Source: an uncultured Clostridia bacterium (GTDB lineage: Bacteria; Bacillota; Clostridia; Christensenellales; Pumilibacteraceae). Taken from it: a stretch of DNA of 5,905 nt. The first letter of the stretch is position 1. Each line of letters starts with the position of its first letter. The stretch is from contig CANPYH010000085.1 of NCBI GenBank assembly GCA_947588325.1, positions 1-5,905 on the forward strand, written 5' to 3'. Below the pieces are notes generated by a model. It saw only the letters and a program-made list of their open reading frames with translations. It was not told the DNA's origin and did no database searches. The position numbers and the translations under genes were made by a program. Of the stretch, positions 1-5,905 are shown in pieces.

Positions 1-1094
1 GCGGTCACAGGCTCGGTTGACGGGCGGAGGGTGGCGTTAAGCTCTGCGGTGAGCCTGCCTATCGAGAAAGGCTCCACCGTTATGCCGAATTCGTCGAGGT
101 TAACAATCGCGGTTATGTCCGAAATGCCGAACTGACCGCCGCCCATCGTTACTTTGATACCGTTATCCTCGAAGTCTATCCCCGCGATAAGCGAGAGATA
201 GTCGAAGTTCTCGGCGGTCACAGCGGTGTAAATCCGCTCCACCGCGTTCAACACGCCGTCGAGAGTGTTATTCTTGCGTTTGAGCCGACGGATCAGGGAG
301 AGTATATCCACACCGTCCGTTTTGCCCTCCGTAACGTCGAGGGTGAAGTTATACTTATCTACGCTTATATATGCCCTGCCGTCCACTATCACGACTTCGA
401 GGGGTATATATCCCACGTCTGCATAGGTCAGACCGCCCGCAATCGACACGCCGCCGTTGATATTCACCGCCGCGGTTATGTTCAGCGGCTTGCCCTCTAT
501 CCGCATGTCGAGATCGACGTCAAGCGCAACCGCCTTGGTGTCCTCTCTCTCGGGCGGGGTTACGGGAGCCGCCGAGGGGCTGACGGACAGGTTAAGCCCG
601 AGCGTTACGCCGCCCGCCGTGACGCTCGGAAGGATCGCAGAGAGCTTGTCCCCGCCAAGCACGGAGAGCGTGATTTCGCCCAGCCCGAGCGCTTCGCCGT
701 TAAGCGTGATATCTATGGACTTGCCGTTATAGGAAACGCCGCCGAGAAGGGAGAGGAAGTCAAAGCCCTCTTCGGTCAGCGCGGTCATTGTCCTTTCGAC
801 CACTTCGATAATGCCGTCGATCGCGGCGTTCTTGCCCTTGAGTGATTGAAGCGCCGCGCTTATATCCGTCTTTTCCCAGCTCCCCTCGCCGCTATTTGGA
901 AGGAGGAAAGAGAAGTTATAATCGGCGAGAGAGATATACATTTTCCCGCTTACATATGCTATTTCGAAGTCAATCGGCTTTGCGCTCGCATAGGTCAGTG
1001 TGCCGCGAGCGGACACGCCGCCGTTTATGTTCACCGCCGCCGTGACGTTTAATTGCTTGCCCTGCACCGTTATATCCGCGTTTACGTCAAGCGC
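1..1094 (-). repeat. Two well-conserved in-frame repeat units (189 codons each) in the large surface protein
   Basis: Residues 751-939 (bases 1094-528) and 940 onward (bases 527-1, cut by the window edge) align without a shift at an offset of 567 bp, which is 189 codons. Each unit begins ALDV. The first contains NVTAAVNINGGVS at 766-778 and the second NITAAVNINGGVS at 955-967, which match at 12 of 13 positions. Later matches include LTYA, then GKMYIS/GRAYIS and ADYNF/DKYNF, then a helix-like VVER/AVER segment and FDFLSL/FDYLSL. At the DNA level, bases 421-480 and 988-1047 are identical at 46 of 60 positions by hand count, so this is a fairly recent internal duplication. More units may follow beyond the left edge. 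Confidence 0.85.
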
Positions 1095-3344
1095 GTAACC
1101 TTCCGCGCATATGAGGTCGTATATTACCCCCGAATAGTTCTCCGCAAGTTCGGCAAGGTCGACATATTCGCCGCTTATCTCCCCGACTTCGAAGGGATCC
1201 GCGGGGGTTACGGACAGCGCAAGGTCGCCATAGGTCGCGCTGACTCCCGCCACCGTCCAGCTGCTGTCGACATTCGCGAGGGTTACGCCGATATCCGCGC
1301 CGAGTGCGGACAGCGACAGACTCGCGCTCTCCCCGTCCGCCGATATCGCGATAGTTCCGAGTATGGCGGCAAGGTCGATATCCGCGCCGAGGTCGCCGAG
1401 TTCGGGCAGCTCGCCGAGCGAGATACCGAAGTGTTCGAGAACGGGGGTGAGATTGGCAATTACGCCCTCTATATCCTCCGCATCGAGTTTGAAGCGGAGA
1501 TTGCCGCATTCGGCGTATATAACTCCGCCGTTATAGTTAATAACAATGTCACCGATGCTTATCCCGCCCACAGTGAGGTCGTTTATGACCGCGCTTACCG
1601 ACTTCTCGGCTATGTCGATCATTATGTCGGCGTCAATCTCCCCGAGTTTGGCGCTGAGACAGATTTTGCCGCCACTGACAAGGTCAAGCACGCCGAGTAT
1701 ATCGGGGCATTCCTCGGGGGTCAGCGTGCGGAACTCCTTCGGCTCGCATACCTCCGCGGTTATTTCGTGCTCCCCGAGCGTCGCAACGGCGCGTTCGAAG
1801 CGGAATTTACCGCCCTCGTCCTTCTTGCCGTAAAGCGTAGCGGTGAGTTCGGGTAAGCCCTCGCTGCCGAGAAGGTCGGAAAGCGGGAGTGTGAGAGATA
1901 CCTTACAATCGGTATCCGTCGTCTCCACCGTCGCATTGTCGAGAAGGGAGTCGAGGCTGAATCCCGCGTCTGCACCTTCTTCGGCCGCTTCGTCGGCTTC
2001 CGTCGCCTCGCCCGTAAGCGCGGAGATAAGCTCCGCCGCCCTGTCTATCGGTACGCGGCACTTGAAGTCGCCGTAAGCGAGGAGCAGATTACCGTCGCCG
2101 TAATACACGTCAAGCGTGCCGCCGCCGAGAGGAATTGCCCCGCTCGCCTTTATGTTCTCGGTGTGCTCTATGTCGAGGTCGAGGCGGATATCCGCGTTAA
2201 GCCCGTCGAGCAGAGCCACGGGAGAGGAAAGCGCTATGTGCGCGTTGAGCGGCTCGCCAGTGATATATTCCTCGAACATCTCGAGAAGTAGGTCAGTAGC
2301 GTCGTAAGTCTTGCTAACCTCCGCCTCGTCCTGTCCGAAGTAGTCCTTGAAAAAGTCGTACTCGGGCAGTTCGGTCACTTCGCCGATATCGCTGAAGGTC
2401 TCGACCATGTGTTCGTCGCAGGTCTGCCCGCCGAGTATAACCACGTCGTAAGTCGCGAAAGTCTCGCACTTATGCACCATCCAATTGTCGTCGATGGTGA
2501 TATTGACGCGAGCATTGCGGAAAACGGGCAGCTGGGTGTCGTCCGTACCCGCAGAGTAACTCATCTCCTTGACAAGCCCGTACTTCTTGGTGACGGTGCC
2601 GTCCTCGGTAGCCACTTCGGTCTCGGCGCCCGGGGCATTGTCGATATTGAGTTCGTATGAGTATGTGTAAAGTCCGTCCTCATGGGAGATAAGCTCGCCC
2701 GAGAGGACGCTGGTTTCGTTGAGGTAGTAGGACGTAAGCTCGGTGGGCATGTAGCCGTATCTGTCGAGATAGCCCTCCGTGCCGATATTGGTTACGACGT
2801 CGCCCCACTCCACGTCCGTTACCGAATTGAGCTTAACTTTGTCGCGTATCAGGCAATCGTTGGAGCCGCCGCCGCGAACGTACCGCTGCTCGGCGAGCTT
2901 CTTAACGCCGAAGCTGACCGACTGCTTGAAAGAGCTGTCGCCGACCACCGTCCGCTCCGCCCTTATCTCCTGCACGATATCGCCCACCAGCGAATGCGCG
3001 ACCGTTTCGCCCACGCAGACCGAGCGAAAACTGCCCGCCTCTTTCAGCTTGCTTGCCGCTATGAAGAGGTTGCGCACGGGACCGCTTACGGTTACGCCGT
3101 TAAGCTCGGTGTCACCCTGCCCGTCCACGTCAACAGGCGTGCAATCGGCGGGCGCGGCGAGGAACCTGTTCGGGGAAAGCTCGCCGTACGTTCCGCCGCT
3201 CATGGGCGCAAAGAGTATGCTGAAGAAAAGCGCGACGGCACAAATGAGAAGCACCGCCAAAAACTTCCTTAACGGAAAGGGCTTTTTGACGAGCGCAACT
3301 TTATTGTCTATCGCGGATATTGTCTTTTTGGATTTGGCTTTCAT
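1..3344 (-). CDS. Large membrane-anchored protein with four tandem ~190-residue units (3' end outside the window)
   Basis: I do not recognise this family. The frame is open from the ATG at 3344-3342 to the window edge, giving 1114 codons with no stop; the C-terminus is missing. The start has an AAGGG Shine-Dalgarno at 3354-3350, 5 nt upstream. Residues 1-27 are basic and 28-46 form one hydrophobic segment (FLAVLLICAVALFFSILFA) after a Lys/Arg-rich stretch. This fits a signal anchor or an uncleaved signal peptide; there is no lipobox cysteine and no clean AxA site. Residues 47 to about 370 are a unique, probably extracytoplasmic region. From about 372 the chain is made of four units of about 190 residues, rich in alternating hydrophobic residues typical of beta strands, with an acidic linker at 446-461 (EATEADEAAEEGADAG). 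Cysteines are scattered and I see no catalytic motif. The protein looks acidic overall. A cell-surface structural, binding or adhesion role is inference only. A LolA/LppX-like half-barrel fold for each unit is a weak guess from the strand pattern. Terminator and promoter signals upstream suggest it is transcribed separately from the phosphoesterase. Confidence 0.88.
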   Translation of the reverse strand, partial: MKAKSKKTISAIDNKVALVKKPFPLRKFLAVLLICAVALFFSILFAPMSGGTYGELSPNRFLAAPADCTPVDVDGQGDTELNGVTVSGPVRNLFIAASKLKEAGSFRSVCVGETVAHSLVGDIVQEIRAERTVVGDSSFKQSVSFGVKKLAEQRYVRGGGSNDCLIRDKVKLNSVTDVEWGDVVTNIGTEGYLDRYGYMPTELTSYYLNETSVLSGELISHEDGLYTYSYELNIDNAPGAETEVATEDGTVTKKYGLVKEMSYSAGTDDTQLPVFRNARVNITIDDNWMVHKCETFATYDVVILGGQTCDEHMVETFSDIGEVTELPEYDFFKDYFGQDEAEVSKTYDATDLLLEMFEEYITGEPLNAHIALSSPVALLDGLNADIRLDLDIEHTENIKASGAIPLGGGTLDVYYGDGNLLLAYGDFKCRVPIDRAAELISALTGEATEADEAAEEGADAGFSLDSLLDNATVETTDTDCKVSLTLPLSDLLGSEGLPELTATLYGKKDEGGKFRFERAVATLGEHEITAEVCEPKEFRTLTPEECPDILGVLDLVSGGKICLSAKLGEIDADIMIDIAEKSVSAVINDLTVGGISIGDIVINYNGGVIYAECGNLRFKLDAEDIEGVIANLTPVLEHFGISLGELPELGDLGADIDLAAILGTIAISADGESASLSLSALGADIGVTLANVDSSWTVAGVSATYGDLALSVTPADPFEVGEISGEYVDLAELAENYSGVIYDLICAEGYALDVNADITVQGKQLNVTAAVNINGGVSARGTLTYASAKPIDFEIAYVSGKMYISLADYNFSFLLPNSGEGSWEKTDISAALQSLKGKNAAIDGIIEVVERTMTALTEEGFDFLSLLGGVSYNGKSIDITLNGEALGLGEITLSVLGGDKLSAILPSVTAGGVTLGLNLSVSPSAAPVTPPEREDTKAVALDVDLDMRIEGKPLNITAAVNINGGVSIAGGLTYADVGYIPLEVVIVDGRAYISVDKYNFTLDVTEGKTDGVDILSLIRRLKRKNNTLDGVLNAVERIYTAVTAENFDYLSLIAGIDFEDNGIKVTMGGGQFGISDITAIVNLDEFGITVEPFSIGRLTAELNATLRPSTEPVT
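1095..2231 (-). repeat. Two diverged repeat units (~190 codons each) preceding the conserved pair
   Basis: Residues of about 372-560 and 561-750 appear to be older copies of the same unit; the boundaries are approximate. The shared landmark is a strand-turn-strand: GNLLLAYGDFKCRV starting at residue 418, GVIYAECGNLRFKL at 607, GKMYISLADYNFSF at 800 and GRAYISVDKYNFTL at 989. The spacings are 189, 193 and 189 residues. Each landmark is followed by a short amphipathic helix-like stretch (AELISAL, EDIEGVIANL, DISAALQSL, DILSLIRRL). An ADI-containing strand lies about 34-44 residues before it in the first three units. The first unit carries the acidic linker as an insertion. Direct identity is low, so the homology rests on the spacing and pattern. 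Confidence 0.55.
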
Positions 3345-3395
3345 TGCATCCCTTCATCTCTCGCGTTTCGGGAGCGGTTTACTCCCCCGCTTCCA

Positions 3396-3431
3396 CACCC
3401 ATATAATAGTATTTCCTCGAAAATCAGATAA
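3396..3431 (-). promoter_or_regulatory. Probable promoter of the large surface-protein gene
   Basis: On the minus strand a -10 like TATTAT (3408-3403) lies 17 nt after a weak -35 like TTATCT (3431-3426), just downstream of the intrinsic terminator. It would give a start near 3396 and a leader of about 50 nt. The leader holds a possible 5-bp hairpin (GGGAG/CTCCC, bases 3386-3382 with 3374-3370) before the Shine-Dalgarno. The -35 matches the consensus at only three positions. The position between terminator and gene is the best support. Confidence 0.4.
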
Positions 3432-3439
3432 GAGAATAC

Positions 3440-3469
3440 AAAAAAATAAATTCTCCCGAGAGGAGAATT
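3440..3469 (-). terminator. Intrinsic terminator downstream of the metallophosphoesterase gene
   Basis: On the minus strand an 8-bp perfect stem AATTCTCC/GGAGAATT (3469-3462 with 3456-3449) encloses a 5-nt loop (TCTCG). It is followed by TATTTTTTTG, with seven consecutive Ts at 3446-3440. No T-run follows on the plus strand, so it acts in the gene direction. It lies about 140 nt after the phosphoesterase stop and separates that gene from the large surface-protein gene. Confidence 0.8.
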
Positions 3470-3516
3470 CGATATTTTGACGTCTACTAAACGGAGAATT
3501 TACTTTTTCACAAGAT

Positions 3517-3547
3517 TATCACATTGTTTTTTTCAAACTATCACATT
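3517..3547. repeat. Pair of 9-bp direct repeats 22 bp apart in the AT-rich intergenic spacer
   Basis: TATCACATT occurs at 3517-3525 and again at 3539-3547 on the plus strand, 22 bp apart, about two helical turns. On the minus strand the similarity extends as AATGTGATA followed within a few bases by TTTG/TTGTG and a run of As. The spacing could suit a protein bound on one face of the helix, but no promoter with both elements overlaps the pair. The rest of the 3470-3607 spacer holds no gene that I can support. Confidence 0.4.
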
Positions 3548-3607
3548 TATTTAGCCTCGAATTGCGCCGCAACACAAGGGGTTGTCACGCTACGGAATGC
3601 GGCTGAA

Positions 3608-4309
3608 CTATACTAAAATGGGAACGAGTTTATTGCCCACAAGGTCGCAGCTGGTGAGGCAATATCTGACGCCGTCCAACGTTACTTCCGCGGTTGCCCT
3701 GCTGCCCTTGCCGTGCAGGTGTCCGTACACCACGGCGGCGGGGGCGTAGCGGGATATAACCTCGGTGTATGCCGAGGGACGGAAGGTGCTGTTAAAGGGC
3801 GGGTAATGCGTCATAACGACGAGAAAGTCGCCCTCCGTCATCAGCTTCTTTGCCGCGTCGAGGGACATGGCGAGGCGGAGCACTTCCCTATCGTATATCT
3901 TCTTGTTCTCGGGGGTCTGCTCCTTATTCGGTTCGGGGGTAGTCCACAGCCGCGAACCGCATATTACCACATTGCCTATCTTCACAGCGTCGTTCTGCAC
4001 GGCGTAGGTCTTTTCGGGAAGGGCGGCGCGAACGGCGGTTATGGACTTCCACCAATAGTCGTGATTGCCGCGGATAAGCACTTTATGCCCGTTGAAGCGG
4101 TTGAGATATGCTATATCGCTCTTTGCGTCCTCGAGAGTCATAGCCCAGGAGAGATCCCCCGCAATCAGGACTATATCGTCGTCGCGGACGTTTTCCTTCC
4201 AGCTTTCCTCGATGGCGTCGAGGTAATTATCCCAAACGGGTCCGAATATGTTCATCGGCTTGGGATTGTTCACGGAAAGGTGAAGATCGCTTATGGCAAA
4301 AACTCTCAT
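3608..4309 (-). CDS. Calcineurin-like metallophosphoesterase, COG1768-type
   Basis: The 233-residue cytoplasmic protein has the full set of dinuclear-metal phosphoesterase motifs: DLH at residues 8-10, GDLSWAM at 51-57, GNHDYWW at 81-87, THYPP at 167-171 and GHLHG at 196-200. These supply the Asp, Asn and His ligands for the two metal ions (usually Mn or Fe) and the general-acid His83. The opening ISDLHL, the KPMNIFG stretch at 17-23 and GNHDYWW resemble the predicted phosphohydrolases of COG1768, a family whose substrate is not known. There is no signal peptide or membrane segment and the length suits a single domain. The ATG at 4309 is the only possible start: the frame upstream holds no ATG, GTG or TTG before a TAG at 4357-4355, and the first metal motif starts at residue 8. 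No Shine-Dalgarno precedes it; a promoter does. It ends in TAG at 3610-3608, followed by a structured AT-rich spacer and a terminator. Confidence 0.93.
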   Translation of the reverse strand: MRVFAISDLHLSVNNPKPMNIFGPVWDNYLDAIEESWKENVRDDDIVLIAGDLSWAMTLEDAKSDIAYLNRFNGHKVLIRGNHDYWWKSITAVRAALPEKTYAVQNDAVKIGNVVICGSRLWTTPEPNKEQTPENKKIYDREVLRLAMSLDAAKKLMTEGDFLVVMTHYPPFNSTFRPSAYTEVISRYAPAAVVYGHLHGKGSRATAEVTLDGVRYCLTSCDLVGNKLVPILV

Positions 4310-4344
4310 GCCCGTATTATAACAAATTACTCGGGCAAATGCAA
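4310..4344 (-). promoter_or_regulatory. Extended -10 promoter predicted to give a leaderless phosphoesterase mRNA
   Basis: The minus strand has TGTTATAAT at 4324-4316: a perfect TATAAT -10 (4321-4316) with the TGn extension. A weak -35, TTGCAT (4344-4339), lies exactly 17 nt upstream. Only six bases (ACGGGC) separate the -10 from the A of the phosphoesterase start codon, so normal start-site spacing puts +1 at or next to that A. The gap has no Shine-Dalgarno. The sequence shows the motif; leaderless transcription is inference. Confidence 0.65.
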
Positions 4345-4354
4345 CAGGTTTTGA

Positions 4355-4888
4355 CTAATCGCCGAAGAGCGCCGCACATACGGCGTCCTGCGTTTCGCTC
4401 GCAAGCGGGTAATTGGGCTTGCAGGCGTTTATCACGGCGTCGCGACGGGTCAATACCTTTATTTTCGCGAGCAAGCAGCCGCGTATCTCCGAACTGCTCC
4501 CCGATATACGCCCTATCCGCGAGAGGAACTCCGTCTCCACCTCGAAGTAGTAAGGACTGCTCGGCAGGCGGAGCAATACGTCCGCGCCATCCGTTATATA
4601 CGACGTCGCCCTTCCCCCGTTCCCGCCTGCGTCGGTATAGTTAACCGTTACGGGAAAGCCGTATGTAAGAGATACTCGGCTCTGTCCGTTAGCCGCGGGC
4701 GTGACGGCTTGGGACGATATAGCCGCCGTGCCGCTGTAAGACGCGCCGATATAGGTCAGAGGCGGGGCGTAAGCGGAGGGAGTGAAGTCCGAAAGTGCGA
4801 GAGTGCGGCTTATGTGCCGTTCCAGCCTCGCCCCGTCGTATATCTGCACAATCTGTACCGCTATGCGGCAGCAACAATTATTTGGCAT
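4355..4888 (-). CDS. Uncharacterised 177-residue protein with a Cys-Cys-Cys N-terminus
   Basis: I cannot assign a function. The protein starts MPNNCCCR, with three consecutive cysteines at 5-7, and has further cysteines at 138, 156 and 171. No hydrophobic signal or membrane segment is visible. Residues 45-75 are rich in Ser, Ala, Thr and Gly. Residues 78-109 (FPVTVNYTDAGG..., then DVLLRLP) look like consecutive beta strands, followed by an EVETEF strand at 116-121 and a Lys/Arg-containing strand at 138-149. A vague similarity to beta-rich, spore-associated proteins of Clostridia (V-T-V-x-Y-T-D-x-x-G followed by D-V-x-L-x-x-P) is from memory and not tested. The start is well supported: GGAGG at 4899-4895 with a 6-nt spacer. 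It lies 59 nt after ysxC and probably shares its transcript, subject to the hairpin over its Shine-Dalgarno. Codon use matches its neighbours. Confidence 0.8.
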   Translation of the reverse strand: MPNNCCCRIAVQIVQIYDGARLERHISRTLALSDFTPSAYAPPLTYIGASYSGTAAISSQAVTPAANGQSRVSLTYGFPVTVNYTDAGGNGGRATSYITDGADVLLRLPSSPYYFEVETEFLSRIGRISGSSSEIRGCLLAKIKVLTRRDAVINACKPNYPLASETQDAVCAALFGD

Positions 4889-4925
4889 AAAAAACCTCCG
4901 AAAGTCACTACATACTATTCGGAAG
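4889..4925 (-). promoter_or_regulatory. Hairpin burying the Shine-Dalgarno of the CCC protein and followed by six Us
   Basis: On the minus strand CTTCCGAA (4925-4918) pairs with TTCGGAGG (4902-4895) in an 8-bp stem with one G-U pair and a 15-nt loop. The 3' arm contains the GGAGG Shine-Dalgarno of the 177-residue gene. Six Ts (4894-4889) follow directly, then the ATG. The element could lower translation of the downstream gene, act as a weak terminator after ysxC, or do both. The long loop and short stem make it marginal. Confidence 0.45.
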
Positions 4926-4947
4926 AATTATTATTCGTTACTACGCC

Positions 4948-5556
4948 TCATTCGCCCTTTGCCGTCGCGATGATCTGGTCTATGCGGGAGATTATCTCCG
5001 CCCTGCCCTGCTTACTCTCCGCCGAGGTGAGTATTATGTTATCCGCGCCCACTTTCAGCTCCGTCGCTATCATTCGCCGCGCTCTGTCCTGCGCCGCGCG
5101 AGAGAGCTTGTCCGCCTTGGTCGCGACTATGGTAAAGGGTCGCGCCGCCGAGTAAAGATAGGCAATCATCTGTTTGTCGAGCGCGGTGGGCTCGTGGCGT
5201 ATATCCACAAGCGCGAAGGTGTGCGCGAGCTTATCGGTAGCGGTGAAATTGCCGTCGGTCAGCTTGCTCCACTTCTCGATCTCCGACTTGGGCGCCTTTG
5301 CATAGCCGTACCCGGGGAGGTCCACGAGCATGAACTCGCCGTCGTTTATGTCGAAGAGGTTAAGCAATCTCGTGCGCCCGGGCGAAGATGAGGTCTTTGC
5401 GAGGTTTTTACGCCCCGTTATCATGTTTATGAATGAGGATTTGCCAACGTTAGACCTACCCGCCACGCATATTTCGGGACAGGCGTATTTATCGCTCTCC
5501 GCCTTGTATGTTCCGAGGTCGGCGAGCGACTTGACGAATTTGGCCGAATTTATCAT
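4948..5556 (-). CDS. ysxC: Ribosome biogenesis GTP-binding protein YsxC/EngB
   Basis: A 202-residue cytoplasmic GTPase of the TrmE-Era-EngA-EngB-Septin-like class that acts late in assembly of the 50S ribosomal subunit; it is essential in Bacillus subtilis. All GTPase motifs are visible: the G1 P-loop GRSNVGKSS at 33-41, the switch I region SSSPGRTRLLN at 56-66 with the G2 Thr62, G3 DLPGYGYA at 79-86, G4 TKAD at 146-149 and G5 SAE at 178-180. DIRHEPTALD at 118-127 corresponds to the family's DxRHxPT signature. The length is normal for the family. The ATG at 5556-5554 overlaps the lon stop by 4 bp (ATGA) and has no clear Shine-Dalgarno, so its translation is probably coupled to lon. The order lon-ysxC is conserved in Bacillota. 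Confidence 0.97.
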   Translation of the reverse strand: MINSAKFVKSLADLGTYKAESDKYACPEICVAGRSNVGKSSFINMITGRKNLAKTSSSPGRTRLLNLFDINDGEFMLVDLPGYGYAKAPKSEIEKWSKLTDGNFTATDKLAHTFALVDIRHEPTALDKQMIAYLYSAARPFTIVATKADKLSRAAQDRARRMIATELKVGADNIILTSAESKQGRAEIISRIDQIIATAKGE

Positions 5557-5905
5557 CTGAGTGCGTTTGCGAACACCTCGTCGATATCGCCGACGGGGAT
5601 TATCGTCATATGCTCCTTAACTTCGCTCGGAACCTCGTCGAGGTCCTTGACGTTATCCTTGGGAATTATCAGGCGTTTCTTGCCATAACGCAATGCGGCG
5701 AGGGACTTCTCTTTAAGCCCGCCTATCGCAAGCACCTTGCCGCGAAGGGTTATCTCCCCCGTCATAGCGACGTCCGCCGCCACCGCTCTCTCCGTCATTG
5801 CCGAAAGCACAGCCGTCGCCATGGTTATGCCCGCGCTCGGTCCGTCCTTGGGCGTCGCGCCTTCGGGAACGTGTATGTGTATGTCGCAGTCGGTAAACAT
5901 GCGCG
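5553..5905 (-). CDS. lon: ATP-dependent protease Lon, C-terminal proteolytic domain (5' end outside the window)
   Basis: This is the last 117 codons of Lon, the cytoplasmic AAA+ Ser-Lys protease that degrades misfolded and regulatory proteins. The frame stays open to the right edge, so the ATP-binding and N-terminal domains lie beyond it. The catalytic Ser sits in PKDGPSAG (codon 5837-5835). The catalytic Lys is the second Lys of GGLKEK, 43 residues later, the same spacing as Ser679 and Lys722 of E. coli Lon. HVPEGATPKDGPSAG, DVAMTGEITLRG and GGLKEK are near-identical to the family. The chain ends NALR at a TGA (5555-5553) that overlaps the ysxC start. The internal ATG at 5900 is not the start, since conserved Lon sequence continues upstream of it. 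Confidence 0.97.
   Translation of the reverse strand, partial: RMFTDCDIHIHVPEGATPKDGPSAGITMATAVLSAMTERAVAADVAMTGEITLRGKVLAIGGLKEKSLAALRYGKKRLIIPKDNVKDLDEVPSEVKEHMTIIPVGDIDEVFANALR

Noticed and set aside
1053..1856. Plus-strand 267-codon open frame opposite the large gene
   Set aside because: It lies wholly antisense to the repeat-protein frame, has no clear ribosome site and shows no recognisable domain. Its length is a by-product of the GC-rich codons on the other strand.
3370..3386. Possible riboswitch in the leader of the large gene
   Set aside because: Only one 5-bp hairpin is visible in a leader of about 50 nt, too short and too simple for a known riboswitch class.
3402..3407. Plus-strand TATAAT as a promoter for a rightward transcript
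   Set aside because: No -35 at suitable spacing and no credible rightward gene downstream. The site is better read as the minus-strand TATTAT.
2779..3480. Plus-strand 233-codon open frame
   Set aside because: It is antisense to the N-terminal part of the large protein and runs on through its promoter and the terminator. The composition is Ser/Pro/Leu-rich shadow sequence.
3566..3603. Inverted repeat TGCGGC/GCCGCA just after the phosphoesterase stop as a terminator
   Set aside because: The 6-bp stem encloses a 26-nt loop with only a 4-bp inner stem and no U-tract follows. The U-tailed hairpin at 3440-3469 is a far better terminator.
3713..4354. Plus-strand 213-codon open frame over the phosphoesterase
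   Set aside because: The minus strand carries all five metallophosphoesterase motifs in frame, so the plus frame is a shadow.
4689..5155. Short open frames on both strands around the CCC protein and the end of ysxC
   Set aside because: They overlap supported genes in other frames and lack ribosome sites and recognisable domains.
1..5905. Mobile element, CRISPR array, defence island or toxin-antitoxin system
   Set aside because: I saw no transposase, integrase, terminal inverted repeats, short spaced repeats or nuclease-type accessory genes; codon use is uniform across the genes.

Overview
All recognisable genes in this window lie on the minus strand, so it reads right to left. The order lon then ysxC (engB), joined by a 4-bp overlap, is the arrangement known from Bacillota. 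With the Shine-Dalgarno sequences, the U-tailed terminator and a COG1768-type phosphoesterase, it points to a Bacillota genome, most likely an uncultured Clostridia-like lineage. That placement is inference. The DNA is moderately GC-rich, with heavy use of GCG, CTC and, unusually for such GC, ATA codons. Codon use looks alike in all genes, so I see no sign of recent transfer.

Layout from the right: the C-terminal part of Lon protease (5905-5553, cut by the window edge); ysxC, a ribosome-assembly GTPase (5556-4948); a 59-nt gap holding a hairpin that buries the Shine-Dalgarno sequence of the next gene and runs into six Us; an unrecognised 177-residue protein with a Cys-Cys-Cys N-terminus (4888-4355); a 45-nt gap with an extended -10 promoter placed so that its transcript would begin at the next start codon; a calcineurin-like metallophosphoesterase (4309-3608); and an AT-rich spacer of 263 nt with paired direct repeats, an intrinsic terminator and a probable promoter.

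The left 57% of the window is one open frame (3344-1) that runs off the left edge. It encodes at least 1114 residues: a basic cytoplasmic N-terminus, one membrane segment, a unique extracytoplasmic region of about 330 residues, then four tandem units of about 190 residues. The last two units are clearly homologous and the first two much diverged. I do not recognise the family.

Functionally, lon and ysxC are housekeeping genes for protein quality control and 50S assembly. The 177-residue gene is probably read through from them. The phosphoesterase seems able to be transcribed alone, and the giant surface protein forms its own unit. I find no defence system, mobile element, CRISPR array, tRNA or rRNA. 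The points most worth a second look are the repeat protein, the apparently leaderless phosphoesterase gene and the SD-burying hairpin.
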